Positions 1-11,347 of a stretch of DNA of 64,000 bases are shown piece by piece (within the stretch, counting starts at the first letter, position 1; each line of letters opens with the position of its first letter). The translations under genes were made by a program, and so were the position numbers. The notes beneath the pieces are model-generated. The model was not told the DNA's origin and did no database searches. It saw nothing but the letters and a program-made list of their open reading frames with translations. Origin of the DNA: Brachionus plicatilis. Its lineage: Eukaryota; Rotifera; Eurotatoria; Ploima; Brachionidae. The stretch spans positions 890,709 to 954,708 of the forward strand of contig QEOQ01000355.1 of assembly GCA_010279815.1 (NCBI GenBank), given 5' to 3'.

Positions 1-150
1 GAAGAGGAAAGGAAGAGGAAAGGAAGAGGAAGAGGAAAGGAAGAGGAAAGGAAGAAGTGAGGAAGAGGAAAGGAAGAAGTGAGGAAGAGGAAAGGAAGAA
101 GTGAGGAAGAAGAGAGGAAGAGGAAAGGAAGAGGAAAGGAAAAGAAAGCG
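1..150. repeat. Purine-rich tandem repeat
   Basis: The window opens inside a low-complexity tract built from variants of GGAAGAGGAAA and GGAAGAAGTGA. One strand is almost wholly purine. It is cut by the window edge, so its full length is unknown. No reading frame is claimed in it. Confidence 0.9.
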
Positions 151-941
151 ATGAAGTTAGTTTTAAGATGTACTGTATTTTGCCTGACAAGATTTTGATA
201 ATATTAAGCATGTAAACACATTTTTTCTTAACTCTTAAATAATATAAATAACTGAAGTTTAATGTCCCCTTTTTCATTTACTGAACCTTCACAAACTTTT
301 CTTGAAAGTAATGATTAATAAAAGATGTGTTTATTTTATAAAATCTTTAAATCTTTTCTTTTAAAGAATTTATTGATATGGTGTGTTACTCATTTTATCC
401 TAAGTTAATTTAGAATTATAAAGTAAAGAATTTTTTTTAATTAAAAGAAAAATAAAAGAATACCGAAATAACAAGTTGTCATTTTTTTCATTATTTAATT
501 AAATAAAACGAGGAGACGATATTCTGTTCAATTTGAATTGGCTTATACTAACCATTGCTATTAAAAATATTGTTTATTTGATATCAAAAAAAATTATGAA
601 AAAATTAAGTGATTTTTGTTCAACTTTTTTAAATTTTCAAAATCAAATTATTATTCAATTTATTGATTGAAAACTAAACTTTAAATTTTCATTATTTAAA
701 TTGCATTATATGATAGATATAAATATGGTGGTTTTTCATCAGGAAAAAAATATTAAATCTAATTATTCTATAATATTAAATCGGTTCAGCTGGCTAATTT
801 TTATGATAAAATATTTTCAATAAATTTTGAGATTGTTCTAAATTAATGGTTGACAAAGTTATCCATAATTGGAAAAATTAAAATTAAAAAAAAAAGAGAT
901 CAGAAATAAAATTTTTTAAGTTTTAAAAAATTTAAAAAATT
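151..941. other. AT-rich intergenic DNA
   Basis: Very AT-rich sequence downstream of the epimerase gene. I see no ORF, repeat or RNA gene that I can support. Confidence 0.6.
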
Positions 942-2101
942 TTATTTCAAAAATTGGTTTATAAATTTTTTAAAAATTTCTTGATCATTTATATCTTTTA
1001 TCCATTCTTTTTTCAATTCTTTCTCAATTTGGCGTCTTTCCGATTCAAATTTTGAATAAGCAGATTGGTAAAACCTGACACACTCTTCAAAACTATTGTT
1101 CAAATCGGAAAACTTAAAGTCAATAAGGTTTTTAATTTTGGTTGTATTCACAGGTGCTTTGGTCACACTGGGAAAAGGTTCATAAATATAGTTGGCACAG
1201 TTCTCCACAGACACACACTTTATCCTCTGATCCATTCCGGGCTTTATAAACGATGCAATCAAAGCCAGCAAATCATTTATTGACATTGCTTGTTCGAAGC
1301 CTAAGTTCACAATTTCATTTTGTTTATTAGTTTTTAATAAAAGATCAATAACTTTGGCAACATCACGCACAAAAACATAACTTGTTTTTTTATTGTGATA
1401 AAATTTTGAAATTTTGATTTCGTGGATGCCATCCGGATTTTTATATTCCAAAAATTCTAAATACATTTGATAAAACCAAAATCTGTTTGTTGAATCTCTT
1501 GGACCGATCACATCGGGTAGACGAAGAATCAAATAGGGCACTTTGTGATTTAAAAGTTCTTCTTCACATCTAATTTAGAAAATAAATTTAAAATAAAATA
1601 TTTAAATTTTTTTGATCACTTCAATTTATGGTGTCCATATGAGTCTAATTCTTTTAGCTTTTTTCTTTCTGATTCCGACTCTGGTCGAATCGAGTCACTT
1701 TCATCAAGAGTTAGATTAGGTCGATCCATATCAATCTGGCATACTTCGTATACAGAGTCACTGGATATAAGAATATAAATTTTAAACTTATCTATTGGAA
1801 CCTCTTCAAAGAAGTTTTTGACAACTCGGCCTTTGTAGGCACTAAAGTCGATGACAGCATCAAATTTGAAGTCCTCTTGGCTCAAGTAATGCCATAATGC
1901 AGCTTTTAGGGAACCTTTTTTTCTGTCTAATTTTATATTTTCTTTAATCCGGGACTTGATGCGAGACCTGGTGTCCCAATCGTTCCAATTGTCTCTATTA
2001 ACTAGCACTAAATTGTAATTTTGATTATTATCCAGCAAGTATTCAACACATTCGGCGCCGATAAATCCATTCCCGCCAAGAATTAAAATATTTTTAGACA
2101 T
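942..2101 (-). CDS. NAD-dependent epimerase/dehydratase family protein
   Basis: Two exons (2101-1620 and 1569-942) separated by a 50-bp GT-AG intron give 369 residues. The N-terminus carries the Rossmann motif GGNGFIG right after the first beta strand. An SSDSVYE strand follows, and the catalytic-type tyrosine and lysine occur as YGHHK near residue 156. The intron falls just after that motif, and joining restores KLKCEEEL, as expected of extended short-chain dehydrogenases. Members of this fold use NAD(P) to epimerise or reduce sugar nucleotides and other substrates. The substrate here cannot be told from sequence. A lysine- and glutamate-rich tail ends the protein. The start is the first ATG, immediately before the Rossmann fold, so there is no targeting peptide. 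A short, broken copy of part of exon 1 lies upstream at 2966-3011. Confidence 0.85.
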
Positions 2102-3859
2102 TTTTGCAAAGATTTTAAATTTTAAATTTTAGAAAAAATTTTATTTTTTTTTATTAATATTCTCTAAAATTAACATAATTAAAGAGTTTAATTTAAGGGG
2201 TTAAAAAATTTTTGATAAATAAGTTTTATCTTGCTTGATTTCATTAAAACATCAAAACAAAGAAAATTCTTTAACATCAGCAGAATTGAATTAATTTTAT
2301 TTGTTTATGATTTTATATCTTAATTGAGATTAGTCGGCTTTGTGAATTTAGGTACAAGGAACAAAAAAAAATTTAAATTGAAATAATTTTTTACAGAATT
2401 CCTTTTATCCATAAAAATGTATCAGTTGATACAAACTTGGTTTCATCCAAATTAAAATTCTGCAATAATTCTGCAATTCAATTTTAATCATTTGTTATTA
2501 CAGACTTAAAGGATAATTGGTTGGAATAAATTTTGGTGGTGCAAAGTTTGGATAAACTTAAAAACCACATGGTTTTTTTATGTAGTTTTTTTCTACGTTA
2601 AGGATTAAAAAGGTCCAAATAATCACTTAAATCAGATTTTCTATTTAGATAAAATAAAAAAGATTATTCATTCAAAATATTTTAAAAAATATTACAGATT
2701 GCAAAATTAAATGTATTTGTAAATCTTTAATACTTTCAAAAAAATTTTTTCTAAATTTAAGCAAAAAAATAAAATTATTTACAAATAAAAATTTGATAAA
2801 AATTCAAGAAAAATTTCTTTTTTTAATAAATGAATTATAAATGAATTATAAAGTGATTTGTAAATATAAATTTTTTGCATTTGTCACAGCTAGATATTGA
2901 TTTACTTCCACTACATAACTGATCTGATATTTTTTGAAAGCACCAGCTGAAATATCAATACCATATCCCTTCAAAGAATCTTTTGACAACTCGGCCTTTG
3001 TAGGCACTAAAAAAAAATATTTTTGCTCCAAAAAACCCTTCTTCGGCCTTAGCTAAAAGATGATTTAAAGAATCTAAAAATAAATTATAGAATATTTGAT
3101 TTTATTTTTTTATTTACTTATTATTATTTTATTATATATATAATTATTTTAATGTTTAATAATTTTTTTGTGAATTAACAAAAATTTTCGATCAATTACT
3201 TTATTTTTTGTAAATTTATCGTTGCAAATAATTATTGTAAATTAATTAAATAATGCTTATTTATAAATTAAACTTAAAATTATAAGATTTTATATCCAAA
3301 TATGAAGCTACATTAGAAAAAATACCAACACAAGTAGTTAAAATTAAATTTTGACTGACAAGGATACGAGATGAAGGTGATCTTAGGTGATTTTTACACT
3401 TTTCATTGGCAATAATGGCAAGTTATTTGTATTAAAAAAATTAAGATTGGTAAAACCACTAAAAAATAATATTTATTTTTTTGTAAAAAATTTGAAAATC
3501 TAAATTTATGAAACATTTTTTTATATAAACTAAAATAAAATTTATATATTTTTTTCATTTTTGTATTAAATGAATTAAACGGACTTGGACTTGACTTAAG
3601 AGTGGTGACTTTTAAACAACAACTTTTATATCTTTAAGAAGTAATTTATCTTTTTTATATAGAAATAGAGAAAGAAGTTTAATTTTCTAATTTGTCGGAT
3701 CATCTTTCAAAACAATGGAAACATTTTGCATACAATTTTTAAATTTGGAACACAATTGAAACACATGGCAAGGTATTGCAAAATCTATCTATCAATTTGC
3801 TCCAAAAAGTTAAATAATCAACGAGTTTATTAATTAAAAGTTATTTTTTGAGAAAATTT
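2102..3859. other. Intergenic, with a short epimerase-derived fragment
   Basis: AT-rich DNA between two minus-strand genes. Apart from the fragment at 2966-3011, it holds only short unsupported ORFs. Confidence 0.5.
2966..3011 (-). pseudogene. Fragment of the epimerase exon 1
   Basis: About 45 bases match positions 1801-1845 of the neighbouring epimerase with only a few mismatches, including an unbroken stretch that encodes SAYKGRVVK. The frame meets a stop soon after, and the flanks do not align. It looks like a partial local duplication left behind as debris. Confidence 0.65.
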
Positions 3860-5683
3860 TTAGAATATTTTTCCCGGATTAAGAATGTTGTTTGGGTCAA
3901 GAGCTCTTTTTATAATTCGCATTGTTTCTATCGGTGATTTTCCGAACTGTTCCTCCATATACTTCATTTTGCCTAGACCTATACCGTGCTCTCCAGTGCA
4001 AGTTCCCTCCACTTTGATGGCATGTCTAACAAGTTTTTCCGAATACGTATGGTATCTATTCATCTCTTCTTTATCAGTGGGGTCCAGTGATATAAAAGTG
4101 TGAAAATTACCATCGCCAACATGGCCTACAATTACTGTCTTTAAATTTAGCTCTTCGATATCTTTTTTGGTTTGAACTAGAATCTCGGGCAGTTTAGAAA
4201 TTGGCACACATACATCAGTGGATATGGCCTTTGGAAATTTATTAAAAAAAATTCCTATACTTGAGTCAATACCTTTCGATTGGGGTGTATTGACTTGAAA
4301 GCAAACCAACTGTTGTGTCTGGCGTGCCACAATTTAAGTCTCTCTTCTGGGTCAGTCGCCCAGTTAAATTCTTTGCATTGGTTTTCTTTACAAATTTCCA
4401 CTAAAAAAAGCAATAATCAAAAAAAATAATTCGGAAAATTAAAAGACGAGTACTTGCAGTTTCGGCCTGCTGATCAACAGTGCCTTTAGACCCGTGAAAC
4501 TCTAAAAATAGGGTCGGAGTTTCATCCAAACTCATTTTATTATAAATATTGTTTGCCTGGATGCTTTTTTCATCAAGAAATTCTAGAAAAAATAAATTAA
4601 AAATTTATTGAAAAATTTGAAATTTTTAAAAAAAAATTGCTCACCTATTCTAGCAATCGCTAGTCCACTTTGCATTATTTCAACAGTTGATTGAACAGCC
4701 GAAGCAACATCCGGAAATGGAGCCACAGCACTTAAAATCTTTAAAAAAAAATAAAGAAAATAAAAAATAAATTTTGTTTTTACTGTTTCTGGCTGAGGAA
4801 ATAATTTCAGAGCAACTTTGGTGATAACACTCAAGGTTCCTTCTGAACCGATCATCAAATTTGTCAAGTTATAGCCAGCGACATTTTTTCTGCTTCTCGC
4901 CTTCAAACCAGCAGTATTGATTACAGTACCATCAGCCAGAACACATTCTAAATTAAGAACATTTTCTCTCATAGTGCCAAATCTAACAGCATTAGTTCCA
5001 CTTGCACTTGTTGAACACATTCCACCAATGCAAGCATCAGCCTTGGTTAAAATTGCCAAATTATTAAAAGAAAAAGAAAGACTAAAAGTTAATTTACACC
5101 CGGGTCTATTGGAAACCATAGTCCAGTGTCTTTTAAGTAGTTGTTCAGTTGTTTGCGTGTCACTCCAGAGTCAACCCAGCAGTCAAAGTCTTCCACATTT
5201 ACTTCCAAAATGTTGTTCATATATTTTGAAGTATCAATGCTTACACCACCCTTGATTTTTTATTAATTAATTAAAAAAAATTCCTTTTTATACTGAAATA
5301 TGTACTTTAATGGCATTGATGCCTCCCTCAAAGCCACTTCCTGCTCCATATGGTATTGCTGGTATTTTATTTTTGTTGCAAAATTGCAGAATTTTTGATA
5401 TCTGCTCAGTTTTTTCAGGAAAAACAACAATATCAGGGTGAGCCTCTCTAGTTTAATTTAGATTTTTTTTAAATTAAATTTTAAATTAAGTTCAAGATTT
5501 ATACTCGTGTAAGGACTCATCCTTTGAATGATGGGTTCGGATCGCTTCCGAAACAGAACAGTTGCTCGAGCCCACTATTGAGCTTAGATATTCAATAGTG
5601 GACGCATTTAGTGAAGAATATTTTCTGATTGATGTCAGGTTTTTTGTAATATTTTTGGCTGTTTTCAAAAGGAAGCTGGACAT
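3860..5683 (-). CDS. LDHD: D-lactate dehydrogenase, mitochondrial (FAD-linked)
   Basis: Eight exons (5683-5505, 5447-5306, 5250-5098, 5041-4784, 4738-4645, 4582-4454, 4400-4273, 4228-3860) join in frame to 483 residues, the usual length for animal LDHD. The enzyme oxidises D-lactate to pyruvate in mitochondria using FAD. The N-terminus is rich in Lys, Arg, Ser and Thr, as in a matrix presequence. The FAD-binding half contains IPYGAGSGFEGG, ASGTNAVRFGTM and GYNLTNLMIGSEGTLS. The C-terminal half contains STDVCVPISKLPEI, GHVGDGNFH and CTGEHGIG, which are signature motifs of the FAD-linked oxidase C-terminal domain. All introns are GT-AG and about 45-60 bp, and phases agree at every junction. The product ends in the family-typical NPGKIF. 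Confidence 0.95.
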
Positions 5684-7645
5684 TTTAGTTTAATAACTAA
5701 CAAAAAACTAGCAAAAAAAAATGAATAAATTAATATAAATTTTCTAATTAAATGATAAAAAATATTTGATGTGAATAGATTTTTTGGAAAAGGGAGGGGT
5801 TAATAGAAAATATTTTTTAACTTTTTTTTAAATATCAATTGGAAGCTTTTAAATTGCGTTTTTTCCAAAAGTATTGCATATATTTGGCGCTTGAAATTGA
5901 ACTATATGCCTAGAAACAGCGTCATAGACCTTAATAAATTTCCATACAATAAAAAAAGATTTTGCATAAGAACTTTTATGTTAATTTTTGGCTAAAAATA
6001 ATGATTTAAAATAAAATTACGAGTAAAAATTTTAATTCTTGGCTATTTTTCTGTAAAAATGCATGAGCATTTGAATTATTTTTGGAATGGAACAATAACC
6101 AGAAATTAAATGAGTGTTCGATGTTCTTTGGGGTGAAATATTTTTCAGAATTTCATTTAAAAAAAAATTATAAAAAAAGTAAAAATTAAAAATTTCTGTG
6201 TACACTAAATAGTAAAGTTATTTTTATGAATTTAGGTTTTTTTTGGTAACCATCGAAAAAGCCACATAGAATTGACCATGTGTTAAGATTGATTCAATGT
6301 ATGTCTTTGAGATTCGTAGAAGAGATCTTTATACTAGGAATTAATAGCATCATTGGTTTGTAAACAATTTTCTTGTCATTAAAGTCTTGTGATTTAGTAC
6401 TAATTTTTTCTGTTGTAAAAATTTCTTCAAATTAGTCTGATGCCATAAAATAAATTTCCAGAATCTGATACGTCTCTCCAAGGTTTAACATGTGACTCAG
6501 TGAAATTCAGTTAAAATTAATTTTTTTTTTAAATTAAAATTAAAGATAAAATAAATTAAAAAAATTTCATATCAGGCATTTTTTTACCTTGAATTTTATT
6601 TTTTTGAAAAAAAAATTTTTTTTATAATTCGAGCAGAATTTCACATCACCTAATAGGTAAACCCATTTTTTAGGAATTTAGTTCTTGAATCAAGACAATT
6701 TTTTTTTAATTTGATTTTAAGAAAGTCAAAATTCGTTCTTCAATTTTAAGGTTAATCAACATGCTATCTTTAAGATTGATTAACAATTAAATTTTTGTTT
6801 ATTTTTAATTTTTATGTTTGCCTTATTTAACTGAGATAGCCTCAGCTCGATATAAATAGACAAATAATTAAAATAAATCGTTTTTCTACCAATTTAAAAA
6901 TAGTATCGAGAATTACTGTTTTTAATATAAATATAATTTTTTTATTAAAATAACTCTACTTCCATAAAAAAAGTTTTTATTTTTGAAATTTTTAAAAAAT
7001 ATTTGACGTGGAAAGTAAATCAGAGATCGAAAGAGAGATAAAAATATTGTCTGCTATTTAAAATTAACTTTTTATCTTGTCAGACAGGGATTTAAAAAAG
7101 TTTTTTTTTTAAAAAAGAACAAAATTTTCTATTCAATTTTATTTTTCTAATGCAATGATATGTCCCGCATTTAAATATAAAATAATTATTTTATTGAATA
7201 AAAAATGAAAAAAAATGAATATTAATAAATAACACCTGAGAATTAAAGCATTAATAAACATAAAAAAATACTTATTAATAAATTTGTGTATTTAGTTGAA
7301 CATACACATAAATAATTTTACCAGTTTAATATATCTAAAAAACTCTAAAATAATTAAATAAAGAGCTAGATAATTAAACAAATTTAACCTGATAGATAAA
7401 GATACAAGAGATGGATCTAATCAACTAATTTCATTTTTTTTGCTTTGAAAATCCTTTGTTTTATTTTAACTTATTTTAATTTATTTAGACTAATGTTAAG
7501 ATAATAAAAAAATGTTAATGAAATTTTGATTTTTTAAACCAAAAACAATCTGAAATAATTTTATTAAATTTAAATTTTGCATCATTTTTTGAAAAAAAAA
7601 AATATTTCAGATACCTAATTTTAGCATATTATTTTTATTTTTCAA
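5684..7645. other. AT-rich intergenic DNA
   Basis: About 2 kb between divergently oriented LDHD (-) and RNF170 (+), so it should hold both promoters. I see no conserved element, RNA gene or convincing ORF. Confidence 0.5.
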
Positions 7646-8548
7646 ATGATAATTGAAGGCATTGATGATTCGGTCTTTTTTGTTAGCTTATTTTTAATTT
7701 TTTTGATTTTCTATCTTTCATCAAAATATCTAAGGTAAAACAAATTGATTCAAACTAAACGTTCTGAAGTTAACTTCTGATTTTAGAATCGCATTATTCC
7801 AAGTTCTTCAGCAAAATACACAAATTCATCAAGACTCAATTAATGACGTAAATCAAACTAGAGAAAGTCTTCTCAATAATCGTAATAGACGCATGTCCAA
7901 TTCTTCAGCGCTTCCTCATCTAAATTGTCCAATATGTTTAAATGTCTCAAATTTACCAATCGAGACCAGCTGTGGACACATTTTTTGTGGTATTTATTTA
8001 AATTTAGAAGAAAATTAATTTTTAATTTCATTTAAAAAAAAAAAAAGCTAATTGTATTATACAATATCATAGGATTTCAAACTCACTAAGAATAAATTGT
8101 CCAATGTGTCGTCAACAGGTGAATTATCTATTGCGTTTGTACTCAAGTGAAGAGCAGCAAAGGCAACAAGAACAGTATGGCGAAGTATTCGCTACGATCG
8201 GAAGTTATAATAGAAGAAATGGTGGCCAACCTAGATCGGTAATTGATCCATCTACCATTTTCAAAGAATTTAATTTTTTAATAGCTTTTGGAATATATAT
8301 ATGATGTACCTATACTATTTAGACACCTGATGAATGAGTTGTTCTCTTATGACGGAATAAGTCTTTGGTATCGGATAAGAATCATATTTTTCTTGCTGGT
8401 AGCTTTTTGTTATTTTCTCTCTCCTTTGGATATTATACCAGAAGCATTGTTTGGCATTTTTGGATTCTTGGACGACTTGTTTGTAATTTTTATAATTGCC
8501 ATTTATGTAAGCACAATTTATAGACAATTTGTGACTAACAGAGGATAA
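7646..8548 (+). CDS. RNF170: E3 ubiquitin-protein ligase RNF170-like
   Basis: Four exons (7646-7734, 7787-7989, 8048-8238, 8285-8548) give 248 residues, close to vertebrate RNF170. An N-terminal membrane segment (about residues 8-28) precedes a RING finger (about 79-121) with CPIC, CGHIFC and CPMC cysteine/histidine pairs. Downstream come SYNRRNGGQPRS and the DUF1232 block SPLDIIPEALFGIFGFLDD, followed by a last hydrophobic segment. RNF170 is an ER-membrane ligase that ubiquitinates activated IP3 receptors for ER-associated degradation. That role is inferred from the family. The RING is split by an intron between CGHIFC and the next zinc ligand. An AATAAA lies just after the stop at 8575-8580. 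Confidence 0.95.
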
Positions 8549-9052
8549 AAGTAAAAATTTGATTAAATTTTTCCAATAAAAAATAACCAAAAATTTTAAT
8601 TTTTATTTATTTTTTTATATATTTTTTATGTATTTTTCAATAATACTTTAAGTAAAAAAAACACAACAAAGAAATGATTTTATTATAAAAAAAACATCAG
8701 GATAAACTAAAAATATCTCATTTTGTCAAATCATTTGATAGCTTTTCAGGTTATCTTTTTTAAGAACTAAAATATCTTTAATGCACTTTTTAATATTTTG
8801 TACAAGTATTGGAAAAAAATTTTTAGAGAACAGATTTTTTTGAATTTTTAACCAAATAAAGTTCGATATGCGTTAATTATTTTGTTTGATTTTATTTTTT
8901 GATTTTTAAGAAATTGAATTAAGTATAAATTAATGAATTTAATCACTTTTTTTGTACATTAAAGATTATTCCTTTTGTAAATTTGCAATACCAACCCTTG
9001 TTTATTTTTCAAAAAAATATTAATTAATATTTTGTTTGAAATCATAAGAAAC

Positions 9053-9120
9053 GGTCTGGTGTAATGGTTTAAATTGAAAAACTTGAATTCTTTGGGTGCA
9101 GTTCAAGTCTCGGTTGGACC
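9053..9120 (+). pseudogene. Decayed tRNA-Gln (UUG)-like sequence
   Basis: The 68-base stretch keeps an A-box-like TGGTGTAATGG and a B-box-like AGTTCAAGTCTC, and ends GGTTGGACC. Its best match from memory is eukaryotic tRNA-Gln(UUG). It lacks several bases after the first acceptor-stem residues and one base in the anticodon region, and the anticodon stem pairs poorly. A working tRNA is unlikely. It may be a pseudogene or the head of a tRNA-derived SINE. Confidence 0.6.
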
Positions 9121-10446
9121 AAATTTTTTCCTTTAAAAAATTTAAATTTCAGTCGAATTCAAATCAGAAAATAATATCAATTTTAATAAAATAATTTTAA
9201 TTCTTGTTTTTGTAATCAATGATTAAATTGAGTTGAATTTCTTAAAAAATAAAATTTTTTAGTTATATTTGTACTAGATATATTTTTTATAAAATTTTTT
9301 CTTAAAAATAAAATTTTTTAGAACGGTTTAAATTCTAAAGCAATTGAATTAACCTTTGGTTTGACATGTAATTTATATTGCAATATGGTTAACAGAGAAA
9401 ATAAGTTTAATATTTTGGCAAAAATTTTGCTCAAAAACTTGATATTTGATATCTAGACTTTTGGCGATTTATTATTTTAAAACTAAAATTACTGAAAAAA
9501 AAATTATTTACTAATTTTGATGATAGCTGACATAATTCTTATTAATCATCTAAATCGTATTAAAATTATAAATTAAACATAATTTGACTAAAAAAAAACT
9601 AAAAATCAGCTGATTGTCGTTTAAGTTGATTTTTAGCAATTTTTTGAGCCGGAGAAGGCTGTTTTGGTAGTACAATTGAGAAATTTTTTTTAACTAGAAC
9701 AATATTTAGATATTTTTGAATATTATGGTTTGAATGCTGATGATAAATTTGAGTTCTCTAATCTGGTTTATAATTGAAAAGCCTTGGAAAGCTAAAAATT
9801 AAAAAAAATTTAAATTTAAATAGAAATTTTAAAAAGGCAGGGAGAGAAACCGTCAGTTAATTTAGAGAAATGTCAATTAGTTTTTTTGTCAACTATATTT
9901 TAATCAATACTAACTTATCAATAAATATTTGTAACTTAAAATAAATAATTGTGAATTAAATTAATTTATTAAATATTTGCCTCAAAATAGTTCTGGATCC
10001 GTTTTCAATGAAAGTTTCAATATATATTTTAGAGATATATTAATTGACAAAATAACATTTAGTCTTGTAAAAATTGGTGAAAAATCAGTAATTTTAGTTA
10101 ATAATTTATAATTCATTGAACTGATACATTTTATTTTATAATGAATTATATAAATATTTTTTCTCAATTTATATAATGCAGAATGCTAAATCAAAATCTA
10201 CTTTTAGTGGTTGTTGATTTTTTTTTAACATTTAATAAAATAATTATGATTAGAAAATTTGTGCTGAAATATTTGACAAAAATTTTAAAAACAGTTTTAA
10301 TTGTTATTTGCAAATTATTAAATATAATTTAATGCCAAAAAATCTCGAACTTTTTTCAAGTTTTGTGAAATTCGGTAATAAAAACAGAACAAAATGGTAA
10401 GAAATCTTAATAATTAAAAAAAAATATTTCAGTAAAAAACAAAGTA

Positions 10447-10689
10447 CAGTACATTTCTAAACAAAGTTAACAGGCTGCTTAAGCAGTTTAAAAGCTGCTC
10501 TTAAACCCTGCTTAAACCGCTCATAAACACTGCTTAAACTGTTTTAAACATTGCCCCATCATTTTCTATTAAAAAGTTTAAACTAACTTAAACATTACTT
10601 AAACCGCTCATAAACGCTGCTTAAACCGCTCATAAACACTGCTTAAGCAATGTTTCGAAACACTGTTAACTTTGTTTAGAAATGTACTG
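10447..10689. mobile_element. 243-bp MITE, TA target (copy 1 of family A)
   Basis: The element begins CAGTACATTTCTAAACAAAG and ends in its reverse complement, flanked by TA on each side (10445-10446 and 10690-10691). The inside is made of about 20-bp imperfect repeats around GCTTAAACCGCTCATAAAC. It is the reverse complement of, and exactly as long as, the copy at 23869-24111. It has no coding capacity. A TA target and CAGT termini fit the Tc1/mariner/pogo group, which would supply transposase in trans. Confidence 0.9.
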
Positions 10690-11347
10690 TATAACAAAAA
10701 ATTTTGCATCAATGCAATGTGTGCTCACATTGTTAAGTCTCTCTGCAAGATCTAAAAACCTTTTAAAGTCTAATAAATTTCAGTTTTGTTTTAATTACAG
10801 AAATTATACACAATATGTAAATTTAGATAGATGCATGTTGTAATTTTTTACACTCACAGAATAAATTTTGCAGAATAGTTTTGTTGACCCTATCTAATTC
10901 TTTTGTTGTACTGAAGTTAAAATTTTTCGAGCTGGAGTGAAATTAAAAAGCTTAAATATGTTTTTAATTAAAAAAATTTCTCAAAAAGATTTAATTGATA
11001 ATCAGAGATTGTAAATATTGATCGTCCAAGAATTGATAAAAATAATTATAAGGTTATTTTTATTTAATAAAAAAATAATAATAATTCGTCCCTTTCTATC
11101 CCAAAATAGAGGATAATAGAGGCTCATCTCCTTTTCCGGTACCATGCTTTCTGACACAGATGCTGCTGCACTTGATATTTTCTATTTAATTGTAATTAAA
11201 TCTTATTTTTAATATTAAATAATTTATAAGTCAATTTTTTTTGCTTCAAAAAAAAAATAAAATTTAGAAAATAATTTTAAAAAGCTTGAAACAAAGAAAT
11301 TTACAAATTTAGTTCGAAAAAAAATAGTCAGCTAGCAATAAGCAAAA

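Larger units (their letters stand above)
8549..11347. other. AT-rich intergenic DNA with tRNA relic and MITE
   Basis: About 2.8 kb without a gene. It holds a decayed tRNA-Gln copy (9053-9120) and a 243-bp inverted-repeat element (10447-10689). The rest shows nothing I can support. Confidence 0.6.

Noticed and set aside
2846..3031. 61-codon minus-strand ORF as a gene
   Set aside because: It only partly overlaps the epimerase-derived fragment, in another frame, and has no homology or splice support.
9053..9120. Functional tRNA gene
   Set aside because: The acceptor arm is short, the anticodon stem is mispaired and a base is missing around the anticodon.
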